64,000 bases of DNA from Neolewinella maritima (GCF_923081025.1 NZ_CAKLPZ010000003.1:248001-312000); one strand, 5' to 3'; shown: positions 41,832 through 50,945, counted from the stretch's first letter. Program-made: numbers and translations. The notes: generated by a model from the sequence alone, not told the origin.

Positions 41832-43217
41832 TTAAACAGCAAAGGCCGCAAAGAACGCCGGTACCGTCTCGATTCCCTTATAAAAGTTCCACAGCCCGAA
41901 GTGCTCGTTGGGACTGTGCAGCCCGTCCGTATCGAAGCCGAAGCCCATCAGGATAGTCTCTACCTCGAGCACCTCTTTGAACTGGGCTACGATGGGGATG
42001 GAGCCGCCTTCGTACATGGGTACGGGGGTCTCGCCGAAGGTCTGCTGGATGGCCGCTTCCGCCGCCCGGTAGGCCTTGGTATCGGTAGGGGTGACGTAGG
42101 GGTTGCCGCCGTGGTGGGGGTGTACTTCTACCTTCACCGAGTCCGGCGCGATCGACTTAAAGTGCTTGCTGAACAGCTCCGTGATCTGCTCGTGGTTCTG
42201 TTTCGAGACCAGGCGCATGCTGATCTTGGCATTGGCTACGGCCGGGATCACCGTTTTCGAGCCCTCGCCGGTGAAGCCGCCCCAGATGCCGTTCACGTCC
42301 AGCGTGGGCAGGATGCCGGTGCGCTCGTAAGTGGTGTAGCCTTCCTCGCCCTCCAGGCCGAACACGCCGGGGGAGTCCATATACTCTTCGGCGTCGAAGG
42401 GGGCGTTGCGCATCAGGGTCCGGTCGCGCTCGCTGGGAAACTCCACATCGTCGTAGAAGCCCGGAATCGTGATGTGCTTGCGCTCGTCCTTCAGGCTGGC
42501 GATCATCTCACAGAGCACGTTGATGGGGTTGGCTACCGCGCCACCGAACAGACCGGAGTGCATATCGGCCCGCGCTGAGCGCACCTTGACGTCCAGATAG
42601 GTCAGTCCCCGCAGGCCCACCGTGATGCTGGGGTGCTTCTTGCTCAGCAGACTGGTATCGGAGATCAGGATCACGTCCGACTTCAGCATTTCCTTGTGCT
42701 CCTTGATGAAGGGCAGCAGATTAGGGCTACCGATCTCTTCCTCGCCCTCGATCATGAACTTGACGTTGCAGGGCAGATTACCGGTCTGTATCATCGCCTC
42801 CACGGCCTTGACGTGGATAAACATTTGTCCCTTGTCGTCCGTAGCACCGCGCGCAAAAATTGCCCCGTCCGGGTGGATTTTCGTCTTCTTTATGGTGGGC
42901 TCGAAGGGGGGCGTCTCCCACTCATCCAGGGGGTCGGCGGGCTGCACGTCGTAGTGGCCGTATACTAGTACTGTGGGCTTGGCGGGGTCGATCAGTTTTT
43001 CGGCGTACACGATGGGGTGGCCGTCGGTGGGGTAGAGTTCCGCCTTGTCCAGTCCGGCGCGCACCAGAAACTCCTGTACGCGCACGGCGCACTGCATGGT
43101 ATCCTTGTCGTGTTCCCGCGCCGTGCTGATGCTTGGTATGCGGATCAGGCTCTTCAGCTCCTCCAGGAAGCGTTCGCGGTGGGTCTCGATGTACTGTTGG
43201 GTCGTCCTATCATTCAT
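41832..43217 (-). CDS. M20 family dipeptidase (metallopeptidase)
   Basis: A 461-residue zinc peptidase. It starts with ERFLEELKSLIRIPSIS, followed by VLVYGHYDVQPADP with the first metal-binding His and Asp, RGATDDKGQMF with the bridging Asp, MIEGEEEIGSP with the catalytic Glu pair, and LRGLTYLDVKVRSARADMHSGLFGGAVANP, the M20 dimerisation-domain motif; HSPNEHF near the end supplies the last metal ligand. This is the pattern of the carnosinase-like/M20D dipeptidases (ArgE/DapE/CPG2 superfamily). I start at ATG 43217, which matches family length; an upstream in-frame extension lacks family sequence. Confidence 0.9.
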   Translation of the reverse strand: MNDRTTQQYIETHRERFLEELKSLIRIPSISTAREHDKDTMQCAVRVQEFLVRAGLDKAELYPTDGHPIVYAEKLIDPAKPTVLVYGHYDVQPADPLDEWETPPFEPTIKKTKIHPDGAIFARGATDDKGQMFIHVKAVEAMIQTGNLPCNVKFMIEGEEEIGSPNLLPFIKEHKEMLKSDVILISDTSLLSKKHPSITVGLRGLTYLDVKVRSARADMHSGLFGGAVANPINVLCEMIASLKDERKHITIPGFYDDVEFPSERDRTLMRNAPFDAEEYMDSPGVFGLEGEEGYTTYERTGILPTLDVNGIWGGFTGEGSKTVIPAVANAKISMRLVSKQNHEQITELFSKHFKSIAPDSVKVEVHPHHGGNPYVTPTDTKAYRAAEAAIQQTFGETPVPMYEGGSIPIVAQFKEVLEVETILMGFGFDTDGLHSPNEHFGLWNFYKGIETVPAFFAAFAV

Positions 43218-43231
43218 GCCGGTGTAACGGC

Positions 43232-43251
43232 GGGCGGGCCCGCAGGTGCGA
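43232..43251 (-). repeat. Copy of the 20-bp GC-rich dispersed element, upstream of the M20 dipeptidase
   Basis: GGGCGGGCCCGCAGGTGCGA, 14 nt before the ATG, in sense orientation for the minus-strand gene. All fixed positions of the pattern are kept. Confidence 0.6.
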
Positions 43252-43302
43252 TGAACAAACCCCGGACTGCTGCAGGTAGTTATACCAGGCAAATTAGCGA
43301 CC

Positions 43303-43593
43303 ATGAATACCCGTACCCTACCGGTCTCCCTCTCCCTGCTGGCCCTGACCATCCTGCTTACGGCCTGCGGCGAAGACGTCTCGGGCGGCGAGGTCATTGC
43401 CGGCGGCATCGGCCTCTACCTCATCGGCAGTCTGCTGGCCCTCCTCGTCGTGGTCTTCGCCGTCCTCGACCTGGTCAAGAAGCCTTACTCCATCCAGAAA
43501 AAAGTCATCTGGGGCGCGATCATCTTCTTCATTCCCTTCCTTGGCGCTGTTCTGTACTTCGTGCTTGGGCGGAATAAGCGGGAGGTTTTTTAG
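43303..43593 (+). CDS. Small membrane protein with PLDc_N-type domain
   Basis: A 96-residue protein. The start MNTRTLPVSLSLLALTILLTACG is a lipoprotein-like signal with LTAC. The rest is two helices: GLYLIGSLLALLVVVFAVLDLVKKPYS and VIWGAIIFFIPFLGAVLYFVLGR, matching the short PLDc_N domain often found in small bacterial membrane proteins. The function is unknown. Its TAG stop is the first TAG of the following GTAGAC hairpin array, as in def. Confidence 0.7.
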   Translation: MNTRTLPVSLSLLALTILLTACGEDVSGGEVIAGGIGLYLIGSLLALLVVVFAVLDLVKKPYSIQKKVIWGAIIFFIPFLGAVLYFVLGRNKREVF

Positions 43594-43768
43594 ACCCGGC
43601 TTCGCCGGGGTAGACCCCTTCGGGGAGTAGACCGCTGAAGCGGAGTAGACCCGTGCGGTAGCCCAGACACATGCGGCAGTTCTACCCGCGTTAGCGGTCT
43701 GACCCCCGAAGGGGTCTACCTAGCCGAAGGCGATCTGCCCCGCAGGGTCTAACCGAGCCGCAGGCGAC
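43591..43768. repeat. GTAGAC-separated GC hairpin array 4
   Basis: The longest array: hairpins CCCGGCTTCGCCGGG, CCCCTTCGGGG, CCGCTGAAGCGG, CCCCCGAAGGGG and others, each preceded by GTAGAC or, in reverse, followed by TCTAC. It lies between convergent genes and runs right up to the cdaA stop. Confidence 0.7.
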
Positions 43769-44575
43769 CTACAAATACATATCCAGCAGCTCAGTAAGCC
43801 GCTCCTCGCTGATGCCGCGCTCCAGCGCGCCGCCGTAGGCGAAGCTGATCTTGCCCGTTTCCTCCGAAATGATGAAGCAGGCAACGTCGACCTTTTCCGT
43901 GACGCCGACGGCGGCCCGGTGGCGTAGGCCGACGGCCGCTGGCAGGTCGCTGTTTTCCGACACGGGGAGGATGGCGCTGGCCTTGATGATGCGGCGGTTG
44001 GAGACCAGCACGGCACCGTCGTGGAGTGGACTCTCCTTATGGAAGATACTGACCAGCAGGCCGTAGCTGATGTCAGCGTTGAGCTCCGTGCCGCCGGTGA
44101 TGACGGTGCTGGGGTCGGCCTCCTGGGTGCAGACGATGAGGGCACCGGTGCGCTGGCGGGCCAGGCGGAGAAAGGCCCGGCGGACGACCGCCGTCTGCGG
44201 TGCTTTTTCGCGGTCGAATTCCTCGCGGCCCAGCAGGCGGTTCCAGAAGCTATCGCGCTGCTTGATGGTGCTACTGCCCAGCAGGAGGAGGAAGCGCCGT
44301 ACCTCGGGCTGAAATATGATGATGAGACTGATGAAGCCGACCTGAATGAACTGGTTGAGGATGTTGCTCAGCAGATCCATTCCCAGGGCCGTGAAGGCCA
44401 GGTAACTGAAGAACAGGGCCACGATGCCCACGAAGATGTTGAGCGCGATGCTACCCCGCAGCAACCGGTAGAGCCAGTAGATCAGGTAGCCGACGATGAG
44501 CACGTCGAAGACGTCCCAGATGTCGACGGGCAGAAAGCCGATCCGAAAGGCGAGGGGTAGGGCGGGGGCGGACAT
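43769..44575 (-). CDS. cdaA: Diadenylate cyclase CdaA (c-di-AMP synthase)
   Basis: A 268-residue membrane enzyme making c-di-AMP from two ATP. Three N-terminal TM helices (DVFDVLIVGYLIYWLYRLL, ALNIFVGIVALFFSYLAF, FISLIIIFQPEVRRFLLLLG) lead into the DAC domain with IDISYGLLVSIF, the catalytic LHDGAVLV (DGA at 186-188) and GLRHRAAVG (RHR at 218-220). c-di-AMP controls cell-wall state, osmotic balance and K+ uptake, so the K+ channel elsewhere in the window may be one of its indirect targets, though no such link is seen here. The gene lies 12 bp after the OmpH-like gene on the same strand. Confidence 0.93.
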   Translation of the reverse strand: MSAPALPLAFRIGFLPVDIWDVFDVLIVGYLIYWLYRLLRGSIALNIFVGIVALFFSYLAFTALGMDLLSNILNQFIQVGFISLIIIFQPEVRRFLLLLGSSTIKQRDSFWNRLLGREEFDREKAPQTAVVRRAFLRLARQRTGALIVCTQEADPSTVITGGTELNADISYGLLVSIFHKESPLHDGAVLVSNRRIIKASAILPVSENSDLPAAVGLRHRAAVGVTEKVDVACFIISEETGKISFAYGGALERGISEERLTELLDMYL

Positions 44576-44587
44576 CGACCGGTGAAG

Positions 44588-45199
44588 TTACTGTACGCTG
44601 TCCTGCACCGCCACGTTGAGCCGCTCGAGTACCAGGGGCGTAATGTCGTAGGCGTCGTTGGTGATCAGCACAGCCGAGTTCTGCCCCTGATTGAGGATGA
44701 AGTCGTACTTATTTTCTTCCTGTAGCTGTTCCAGCACTTCCTTGACCCGCTCGCTGAAGTCCTGCTGAATGCGCAGTTGGTCTTCCTGGATACTGGCCAG
44801 GGCCACGTCGCGCTGCTGCATGATCTCCTGCTCCTTGCGCGCCATGCGCTGCTGCTCGGACTGGATCTTGTTGGGCGCCAGCAGTCCCTGCTGCACCTGA
44901 TTCTGTAACCGCTGTACTTCCTGCTGGAAGGCCGTGACCCGCTTGTTGTGGTTCTGCTCGGCCTGGTTGAAGTTCTCCTCCAGCCGGCCCAGCTCGTCGG
45001 CCACGACGGTATAGCCGGCCTGCAGGCTATCTACCTTGACGAACACGATGTTCAGTCCCGCCCCGTCTGCGCGTGGGGCCGCGGTGGTACTGCTCGCACT
45101 GGCCGGGGCGGACCCTTCAGCGGAGTTGTCGCAGCCAAAAAAGCCGAGGGCCACGAGAACTAAAGCGGTGGTGGGTAGTATTCTAGCGAAGTCGGTCAT
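44588..45199 (-). CDS. OmpH/Skp-like periplasmic chaperone family protein
   Basis: A 203-residue protein. A lipoprotein-like signal (LVLVALGFFGCDN) gives a lipidated N-terminus and is followed by a Ser/Ala-rich spacer. The coiled-coil core runs from VVADELGRLEENFNQAEQNHNKRVTAFQQEVQRLQNQVQQG through MARKEQEIMQQRDVALASIQEDQ and ends in the conserved ITNDAYDITPLVLERLN. Members fold outer-membrane proteins. It is cotranscribed with cdaA downstream, and a perfect -7 box TACTTTTG lies 20 bp before its ATG. Skp proteins usually lack a lipid anchor, so this version is unusual. Confidence 0.8.
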   Translation of the reverse strand: MTDFARILPTTALVLVALGFFGCDNSAEGSAPASASSTTAAPRADGAGLNIVFVKVDSLQAGYTVVADELGRLEENFNQAEQNHNKRVTAFQQEVQRLQNQVQQGLLAPNKIQSEQQRMARKEQEIMQQRDVALASIQEDQLRIQQDFSERVKEVLEQLQEENKYDFILNQGQNSAVLITNDAYDITPLVLERLNVAVQDSVQ

Positions 45200-45218
45200 C
45201 CGTATCCTTGATTTCCCG

Positions 45219-45226
45219 CAAAAGTA
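45219..45226 (-). promoter_or_regulatory. -7 promoter box of the OmpH-like gene and cdaA
   Basis: TACTTTTG on the minus strand matches TAnnTTTG exactly and lies 20 nt before the ATG. Confidence 0.45.
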
Positions 45227-45237
45227 CAGCTTTCCCT

Positions 45238-46128
45238 ATGGGACGTGACCGCTTCCTTATCCTGCTCGCCTTTTCCGTCACCTACTTCGTGTGGGGCGCC
45301 ACCTACCTAGCCAACTACTGGGCGATCGACTCGATCCCGGTCTTCTTCATGGGGGGTACCCGCTTTGTCACCGCCGGCCTGATCATGTATGCCTACACCT
45401 TATTGCGGGGCGACCGCACCTGGCCCCGCCGCAAGTACCTGATCAATTCCGGCATCATCGGCGTACTCCTGCTCAGCGTAGGTACTGGGGCGGTGGTCTG
45501 GGCCCAGCAATTCATCCCTACCTCTACGACCAGCCTCATCATCGCCTTCGAACCCCTGGTGGTGATGTTGATGATGTGGAGCATCCTGCGTTCGCGCCCG
45601 TCCGCTAAGGCGTTCCTGGGAGCATTCATCAGCATATGCGGGATGAGCCTGCTGATCAGTCAGCCCGTAGCCATCGGGGGTGGGGCCGATGTATACAAGG
45701 GCTTCATCGCCATCGCCAGCGGCATGCTCTGCTGGGGCTCGGGAATGCTACTGCGGCAGCGGCTCGACCTGGGTCCGAACCGGGTGCGCGCCACCGCCAT
45801 GCAGATGCTGGTAGCCGGGGTGTTCTTACTGATTTCCAGCCCGCTGCTGGATGACTGGTCCACCTGGACGGTCGCCGACGTCACCGCCCGCTCGGCCTAC
45901 GCCTGGGTGTTCCTGGTGGTGTTTGGCTCCATCATCGCTTTTTCCGCCTTCAACTTCCTGCTCGGTAAGGTGAGTGCGGATAAGGTGGCTACGAATACCT
46001 ACGTCAATCCCGTCGTGGCCGTGCTGCTCGGCGGACTATTGAACGGCGAGGTGATCACCGGACAGTCGCTGCTGGCGGGGAGTATTCTGCTTACCGGGGT
46101 GTACTTTATTAATTCGGCTAAAACCTGA
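45238..46128 (+). CDS. EamA/DMT family transporter
   Basis: A 296-residue drug/metabolite transporter with about ten helices in two EamA repeats. The first repeat starts FSVTYFVWGATYLANYWAIDSIPVFFMGGTRFV, the second in GFIAIASGMLCWGSGMLLRQRL. Conserved Pro, Gly and Glu of the family are seen in AVVWAQQFIPTSTTSLIIAFEPLVVMLMMW and VNPVVAVLLGGLLNGEVIT. The substrate is unknown. ATG 45238 gives a start close to the family; one further upstream adds ten residues. It is followed by a GC-rich hairpin that faces nspC. Confidence 0.9.
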   Translation: MGRDRFLILLAFSVTYFVWGATYLANYWAIDSIPVFFMGGTRFVTAGLIMYAYTLLRGDRTWPRRKYLINSGIIGVLLLSVGTGAVVWAQQFIPTSTTSLIIAFEPLVVMLMMWSILRSRPSAKAFLGAFISICGMSLLISQPVAIGGGADVYKGFIAIASGMLCWGSGMLLRQRLDLGPNRVRATAMQMLVAGVFLLISSPLLDDWSTWTVADVTARSAYAWVFLVVFGSIIAFSAFNFLLGKVSADKVATNTYVNPVVAVLLGGLLNGEVITGQSLLAGSILLTGVYFINSAKT

Positions 46129-46133
46129 TTCCT

Positions 46134-46165
46134 CTCCCCCAACCCCTCCCTAGGGGGGAGGGGAG
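46134..46165. terminator. GC-rich hairpin between convergent EamA and nspC genes
   Basis: CTCCCCC...CCCCTCCCTA and GGGGGGAGGGGAG can pair over about 12 bp, placed 6 bp after the EamA stop and next to the nspC stop. No T-run, so it may work for both strands or serve as a 3' stabiliser. Confidence 0.5.
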
Positions 46166-47296
46166 CTAGCCCATCCGGGCTTCGTAGTCGTCGTACGTAA
46201 AGGTGCGCTCCGCCAGCACCTCCCCGTCTGCGTCGACCAGTACGATCGCCGGGTGCGGTACGCCGTTAAACATGGTGGACTTCACCGTAGTGTAGTGCGC
46301 CATATCCTCAAAGACTAGCGTGTCACCCACCCGGGCCGGCTGCCGGAAGTGATAGGTATCCAGGTAGTCGCCGGCCAGACAGCTCATGCCCCCCAGTCGG
46401 TAGGGATAATGATAGCCCTCCGCCGGCTCGGCACTTGCCCCTTGCAGGACGGGCCGATAGGGCATTTCCAGCGTATCCGGCATGTGACAGGTGAAGCTGA
46501 CGTCCAGCATCAGCGTCTGGGTGCCGTAGTTGTTGACGATGTCCAGGACGGTGCACTGTAGGTAGCCGGTCTGCCAGACGTGGGCGCTGCCGGGCTCCAG
46601 GGTGATCCGCAGGTGGGGGTAGCGGGATTTGAGCGATTTGAGGGTAGCGATCAGCCCCTGCACGTCGTAGTCGGCGCGGGTCATGAGGTGTCCGCCCCCG
46701 AGGTTGAGCCACTCGATCTGCTCCAGGTAGTGTCCGAACTGGGCGCGGGTACGCTCGATCAGGGTAGCCGTGGCCGCTGCATCGCTTTCACAGAGCGTGT
46801 GGATGTGCAGACCCTTTAGTCCCTTCGGCGGCTTGGTCGGCAGGTTGGGGAGTGTTTCGCCCAGGCGGCCGTGGGGGTTGCTGGGATTGTAAAGATCTGT
46901 CGTGACCGGACTGTACTCGGGGTTCACGCGCACGCCCACGCTGAGGTCCGTGCCTTCCCACTGCGGGCGGTAGCGCTCCAGCTCGGTCAGGGTGTTGAAG
47001 GTCAGGAAGTGTGCCAGGCTGGCCATCTCGGCAAAGTCGGCGGGCGGGTACGCGGGTGCGTAGACGTGGGGCTTGCGACCGAAGTGCTTGTGGATCAGCC
47101 TGGCCTCGTTCAGGCTACTAGCCGTAGCGCTCGGCAGGTAGTCGGCGATCAGCGGAAAGGCCGGCCAGAAGGCAAAGGCCTTGAGGGCCAGGATGATCTC
47201 TACCCCGGAGGCGGAGGCTACATCGGCGATCAGTTCCAGGTTCTTGCGCAGCTTATCTGCTTCGATGACGAAGGCGGGGGAGGGCAGGGGGGGCAT
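46166..47296 (-). CDS. nspC: Carboxynorspermidine decarboxylase
   Basis: A 376-residue PLP enzyme of the alanine-racemase fold that decarboxylates carboxynorspermidine or carboxyspermidine. The N-terminal VIEADKLRKNLELIADVASASGVEIILALKAFAF carries the PLP lysine in ALKAF. HIHTLCES, NLGGGHLMTRADYDV, RITLEPGSAHVWQTGYL and GGMSCLAGDYLD match NspC. This enzyme gives spermidine or norspermidine in bacteria lacking the decarboxylated-SAM route. The partner dehydrogenase is not in the window. A copy of the 20-bp GC element sits in frame at 47042-47061. The Wzi-like gene starts upstream on the same strand. Confidence 0.92.
   Translation of the reverse strand: MPPLPSPAFVIEADKLRKNLELIADVASASGVEIILALKAFAFWPAFPLIADYLPSATASSLNEARLIHKHFGRKPHVYAPAYPPADFAEMASLAHFLTFNTLTELERYRPQWEGTDLSVGVRVNPEYSPVTTDLYNPSNPHGRLGETLPNLPTKPPKGLKGLHIHTLCESDAAATATLIERTRAQFGHYLEQIEWLNLGGGHLMTRADYDVQGLIATLKSLKSRYPHLRITLEPGSAHVWQTGYLQCTVLDIVNNYGTQTLMLDVSFTCHMPDTLEMPYRPVLQGASAEPAEGYHYPYRLGGMSCLAGDYLDTYHFRQPARVGDTLVFEDMAHYTTVKSTMFNGVPHPAIVLVDADGEVLAERTFTYDDYEARMG
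47042..47061 (-). repeat. 20-bp GC-rich element inside nspC
   Basis: GGGCGGGTACGCGGGTGCGT, in frame on the minus strand and coding for YAPAYPP. It keeps all fixed positions, yet falls in an ordinary loop of the protein. Confidence 0.45.
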
Positions 47297-47315
47297 GTGG
47301 GCTGGTTGGGGCAGA

Positions 47316-49091
47316 CTAAAAGGCTTCGCGGCGGCGGGTCACGTTCCACCGTACGCCTACGTTGAGCAGCGTCGTTTCCAGGTCGCGCTCGTCGCGTTCG
47401 CTGTTCTTGCTGCGGCGGAAGTACTCGGCTTCGAGCCATAAATTGGGGCGGATCTCGTAGCCGGCCCGGAGCTGGAGGATGGTGTTCGTGTAGCCGATAC
47501 CCTGGCCGATCTCGTTGCCGTAGGTCATCTCACGCAGGTCGCTGGACTGGTTAAGGTTCTCGCCCACTACGGTGCTGTCGATGCCCTCACCCTGCTCGAT
47601 CAGGTAGGCCCGGCCGCTCAGGTGCAGACGGGGCAGGGGGCGGTAGTCCAGGCCCACCAGATTCTCCGTGAAGTTGGCTCCCAGGGGGTGGGCCAGTGGC
47701 ATGGCGAAGTGGGTGTAGCTGCTGGGGCCGTCGTGGCTATAGATGTAGGGGCGGGCGGTGTTGCGTTCAACGACCAGGTCGAGCTGATCTACGCCGAAGG
47801 CATCCACGTGGCGTGCACCGATCTGGTAGGCCCACTTGTTGGCCCACCAGCCATCTCGCTTGATGAATAGTTCGCTGAATACGAACTCATCCAAAATGAA
47901 CTGTCCGTACACCTCCGTGCGTAGGGGCAGCCGGTATGAGGCGGTCAGGCCGATCACTACATTGTCCGGGCTACCCAGACTGCCCTCCACCGTACGGTAC
48001 AGGATAATTGGATTTAGGTAGGCCAGATCAAAGCCCTTCTCCCGGTTGAGCACTACGGCCTCGAAGAGGCCTACCGACAAACGTTTGCCGATGTTGAGGG
48101 AAAGGTAGTGGGCGGCCAGGTATTTCTTGGGGTATAGCGTGTTGCCACCGGGTACGGTCTGTGGTCCGTCCGTCAGCTCCGCAAAGATGTTGCGGTAGTG
48201 AAACTTCCAGATCCGCCAGTTGATCTCCAGGAACGGGTAGTTGTTGCTAAAATCACTGAGGAAGAGGCTGCGCTCTCCGCTTCCGATGAAGTGTTGTCCA
48301 TACCCCAGGCGTATCCCTACGTGTTGGGTAAGGTCAGCGGATAGGTAGCCCGCGCCATTTAGAAAATCGTACCCCCGCACGATATTGAACGACTCGATCG
48401 TCAGTTCATCCTTGACCAGACCGGCACCGGGCAACGAGCCTACCCGGCGGAAGTAGTTGCGCAGGTAGTCCGGCGCACCAAACTGCGTATCCAGGATCTC
48501 GAAGTGCAGAAAGAAGCGGTCGTCGATGCCCGCCCGCAGCCGCACCCCCCGCTTGTTGTACAGGTAGGACTGCTCGTCGTTCTGCAGCTGCCCGTAGCGC
48601 AGGTCCAGCACGGGGTTCAGGCGCAGGTAGAAGTCCTTACGGTCGTACGCCAGCAGGTGGGCCGGCGTCTTGTAGAAGGTATTGACTATCGGTTTGCGCG
48701 ACCTGCGGTACAGCGGCGACTGCACCGACGCCAGCGCAAAGCTATCCCCGATGTAGAAGGGGGCCCGGTCGGCATCGTCCGTGGCCTCGAAGGTGGGCAG
48801 GCTCAGCCACTCGTTGTTGTTGTCGAAGAAGCGCTGCAGGCGGTAGCGCTCCGCTTTGGACATCTCGTCGCCATGTAGCGCCTCATAGGTCTTCGCCAGG
48901 CGCACCAGGTCGCCCCGGCTGGCGGGCCGCAGATTCAGATCCGCAGCCGGCGCGGTGAAGCCTTCCGTGCCGTATTTGATGTACAGCCGTTGCATCAGGT
49001 CATAGCCTTCCTCGTTCACGGGCAGCGGGGCACCCTGCGCCGCTAGGAAGAGGGGGGCAGTAAGGAGAATACAGACAAGGAGTACACGCAC
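47316..49091 (-). CDS. Outer-membrane beta-barrel protein, Wzi/RemB-like (capsule assembly family)
   Basis: A 591-residue outer-membrane protein. A signal peptide (LLVCILLTAPLFLAAQ) leads to a first domain with YEALHGDEMSKAERYRLQRF and then a barrel of alternating strands with GLDYRPLPRLHLSGRAYLI and YEIRPNLWLEAEYFRRSKNS near the C-terminus, ending in VGVRWNVTRRREAF with terminal Phe. This is the Wzi/RemB pattern; RemB is needed for flavobacterial gliding, and Wzi helps fix capsule. The start is GTG at 49091, giving VRVLLVCI; no ATG fits better. It follows the ferredoxin gene by 23 bp. Confidence 0.78.
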   Translation of the reverse strand: MRVLLVCILLTAPLFLAAQGAPLPVNEEGYDLMQRLYIKYGTEGFTAPAADLNLRPASRGDLVRLAKTYEALHGDEMSKAERYRLQRFFDNNNEWLSLPTFEATDDADRAPFYIGDSFALASVQSPLYRRSRKPIVNTFYKTPAHLLAYDRKDFYLRLNPVLDLRYGQLQNDEQSYLYNKRGVRLRAGIDDRFFLHFEILDTQFGAPDYLRNYFRRVGSLPGAGLVKDELTIESFNIVRGYDFLNGAGYLSADLTQHVGIRLGYGQHFIGSGERSLFLSDFSNNYPFLEINWRIWKFHYRNIFAELTDGPQTVPGGNTLYPKKYLAAHYLSLNIGKRLSVGLFEAVVLNREKGFDLAYLNPIILYRTVEGSLGSPDNVVIGLTASYRLPLRTEVYGQFILDEFVFSELFIKRDGWWANKWAYQIGARHVDAFGVDQLDLVVERNTARPYIYSHDGPSSYTHFAMPLAHPLGANFTENLVGLDYRPLPRLHLSGRAYLIEQGEGIDSTVVGENLNQSSDLREMTYGNEIGQGIGYTNTILQLRAGYEIRPNLWLEAEYFRRSKNSERDERDLETTLLNVGVRWNVTRRREAF

Positions 49092-49114
49092 GGGAGCAAG
49101 TTAAGGCTGCGAAG

Positions 49115-49540
<426 letters not shown>

Positions 49541-49557
49541 TTATGACTCGCGGGACA

Positions 49558-49565
49558 CAAAGGTA
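49558..49565 (-). promoter_or_regulatory. -7 promoter box of the ferredoxin gene
   Basis: TACCTTTG on the minus strand, with a TTG 16 bp further upstream, lies 96 nt before the ATG. The GC element would fall in the 5' leader of this transcript. Confidence 0.4.
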
Positions 49566-49694
49566 TAAACCCCGGGCAGCCCAACGGGTTGAATGAGATC
49601 ATTCTCGGTGTAAATGGCCCGATAGGGCCCGCAAATTTGCATAAGCGCGCAAAAAATATAACATTGACCGCAACGGGGTGTATAACTAGCCTAC

Positions 49695-50234
49695 ATGGAA
49701 CGATACAGCGACGACGAACTCAACGAGTTCAAGCAAATCATAAAGGATAATTACCAGCAAGCCAAGAAAGAGCTGCAAATGCTGCGCGATCAGGTCGCCG
49801 AGTTCTCGGAGAACATCACCGAAGGATTCGGGGCCGACTACACGCAGGACAGCAGCTCCGTCTCCCAGCTCGAACTGCTCAACGAGCAGGTACTGCGCAA
49901 GCGCGACCAGGTCCAGGACCTGCAGAACGCCATGCTGCGTATCAAGAATAAAGTCTACGGCGTGTGCTCTGTGACCGGCAAGCTCATCGACCGCAAGCGC
50001 CTGGAGGCCGTACCCACCACCACCAAAAGTCTGGAGGGGATGAAGTTACAGGCCAGCGGCGTCATGGACGTCACCGCCCAGGACCTCGCCCGCCGCGCCA
50101 GTGAGCGCCGCGAAGGCCCCAACAAGGTCATTTCCAAGATCAAGAAGCCGCCACCCCCCAAGGCCAAGCCCGTAAAGAAAAAGCGGAGCCGCCGCCGCAA
50201 GCGCCAGGAGGAAGAGGAGGACGACCTCATCTGA
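49695..50234 (+). CDS. DksA/TraR-family protein with degenerate zinc finger
   Basis: A 179-residue protein. A coiled-coil N-terminal half (NEFKQIIKDNYQQAKKELQMLRDQ and LLNEQVLRKRDQVQDLQNAMLRI) leads to the C4-finger region KVYGVCSVTGKLIDRKRLEAVPTTTKSLE, in which only one of the four Cys remains, as in other Bacteroidota members. The C-terminus is a long Lys/Arg-rich tail ending in a run of Glu and Asp (PPPPKAKPVKKKRSRRRKRQEEEEDDLI). It probably binds RNA polymerase's secondary channel or nucleic acid, but this is inferred. The next gene starts 10 bp later. Confidence 0.78.
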   Translation: MERYSDDELNEFKQIIKDNYQQAKKELQMLRDQVAEFSENITEGFGADYTQDSSSVSQLELLNEQVLRKRDQVQDLQNAMLRIKNKVYGVCSVTGKLIDRKRLEAVPTTTKSLEGMKLQASGVMDVTAQDLARRASERREGPNKVISKIKKPPPPKAKPVKKKRSRRRKRQEEEEDDLI

Positions 50235-50244
50235 TCCCACCCCT

Positions 50245-50757
50245 ATGGCCCTGATCCTTCCCGTACGCGGGCATCATCCCCAGATCGGTCCGGACTGCTT
50301 CCTGGCCGAGAACGCCACGGTGGTCGGCGAGGTCACCCTCGGTAGCCAGTGCAGCGTATGGTTCACCGCCGTTATCCGCGGTGATGTGAACCGCATCACC
50401 ATCGGCGACCGCGTCAACGTACAGGACGGCGCCTGCATCCACTGCACCTACCAGCGGGCCGCTACCACTATCGGCAATGACGTTAGCATCGGCCACCGCG
50501 CCATCGTACACGGCTGCGCCGTCCACGACAGCGTACTCATCGGTATGGGTGCCATCGTGATGGACGATGCCGTGGTAGAAAGTAACGTCATCATCGGTGC
50601 CGGCGCGGTGGTACCCGCCGGTATGCGGTGCGAGGCCAACTCCGTCTACGCCGGTATACCCGCCCGTAAGATCAAGGAGCTGGCCCCGGAGCAGCGGGCC
50701 GACACGATCGAGCGCATCGCCGCAGCCTATCTCACCTACAGCAGCTGGTTCCAGTAA
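50245..50757 (+). CDS. Gamma-type carbonic anhydrase family protein
   Basis: A 170-residue left-handed beta-helix protein made of hexapeptide repeats. It opens with GHHPQIGPDCFLAENATVVGEV and shows VWFTAVIRGDVNRITIGDRVNVQDGACIH, and VSIGHRAIVHGCAVHDSVLIGMGAIVMDDAVVESNVIIGAGAVV. His residues at the expected metal sites (SIGHRAIVHGC and further) are present as in YrdA/PaaY relatives. The chain ends in the C-terminal helix ERIAAAYLTYSSWF. CO2 hydration activity in this subgroup is often weak or unproven. The gene follows the DksA-like gene closely and ends in front of hairpin array 5. Confidence 0.9.
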   Translation: MALILPVRGHHPQIGPDCFLAENATVVGEVTLGSQCSVWFTAVIRGDVNRITIGDRVNVQDGACIHCTYQRAATTIGNDVSIGHRAIVHGCAVHDSVLIGMGAIVMDDAVVESNVIIGAGAVVPAGMRCEANSVYAGIPARKIKELAPEQRADTIERIAAAYLTYSSWFQ

Positions 50758-50765
50758 AACGCTGC

Positions 50766-50945
50766 CTCCCCCGATAGCTATCGGGGCGGTGGACGTAGCA
50801 GCCTCCGGCTGCGAGAGCCGCTTCAGCGGCGATCGGAGAGTGACGGGAAGCTAAGCGGGTGTGATACCACTCAAGTAGATACCCCAGCGCTGCCGGAGGC
50901 AGCTTCGGACCCCGCCCCGATAGCTATCGGGGGAGGCTGCGTCTA
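50766..50945. repeat. GTAGAC-type GC hairpin array 5
   Basis: Two copies of the palindrome CCCCGATAGCTATCGGGG at 50769-50786 and 50915-50932 bracket hairpins GCAGCCTCCGGCTGC, CCGCTTCAGCGG and GCTGCCGGAGGCAGC. It lies between the convergent carbonic-anhydrase and phosphopantetheinyl transferase genes and supplies the latter's last six codons and stop. Confidence 0.7.
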
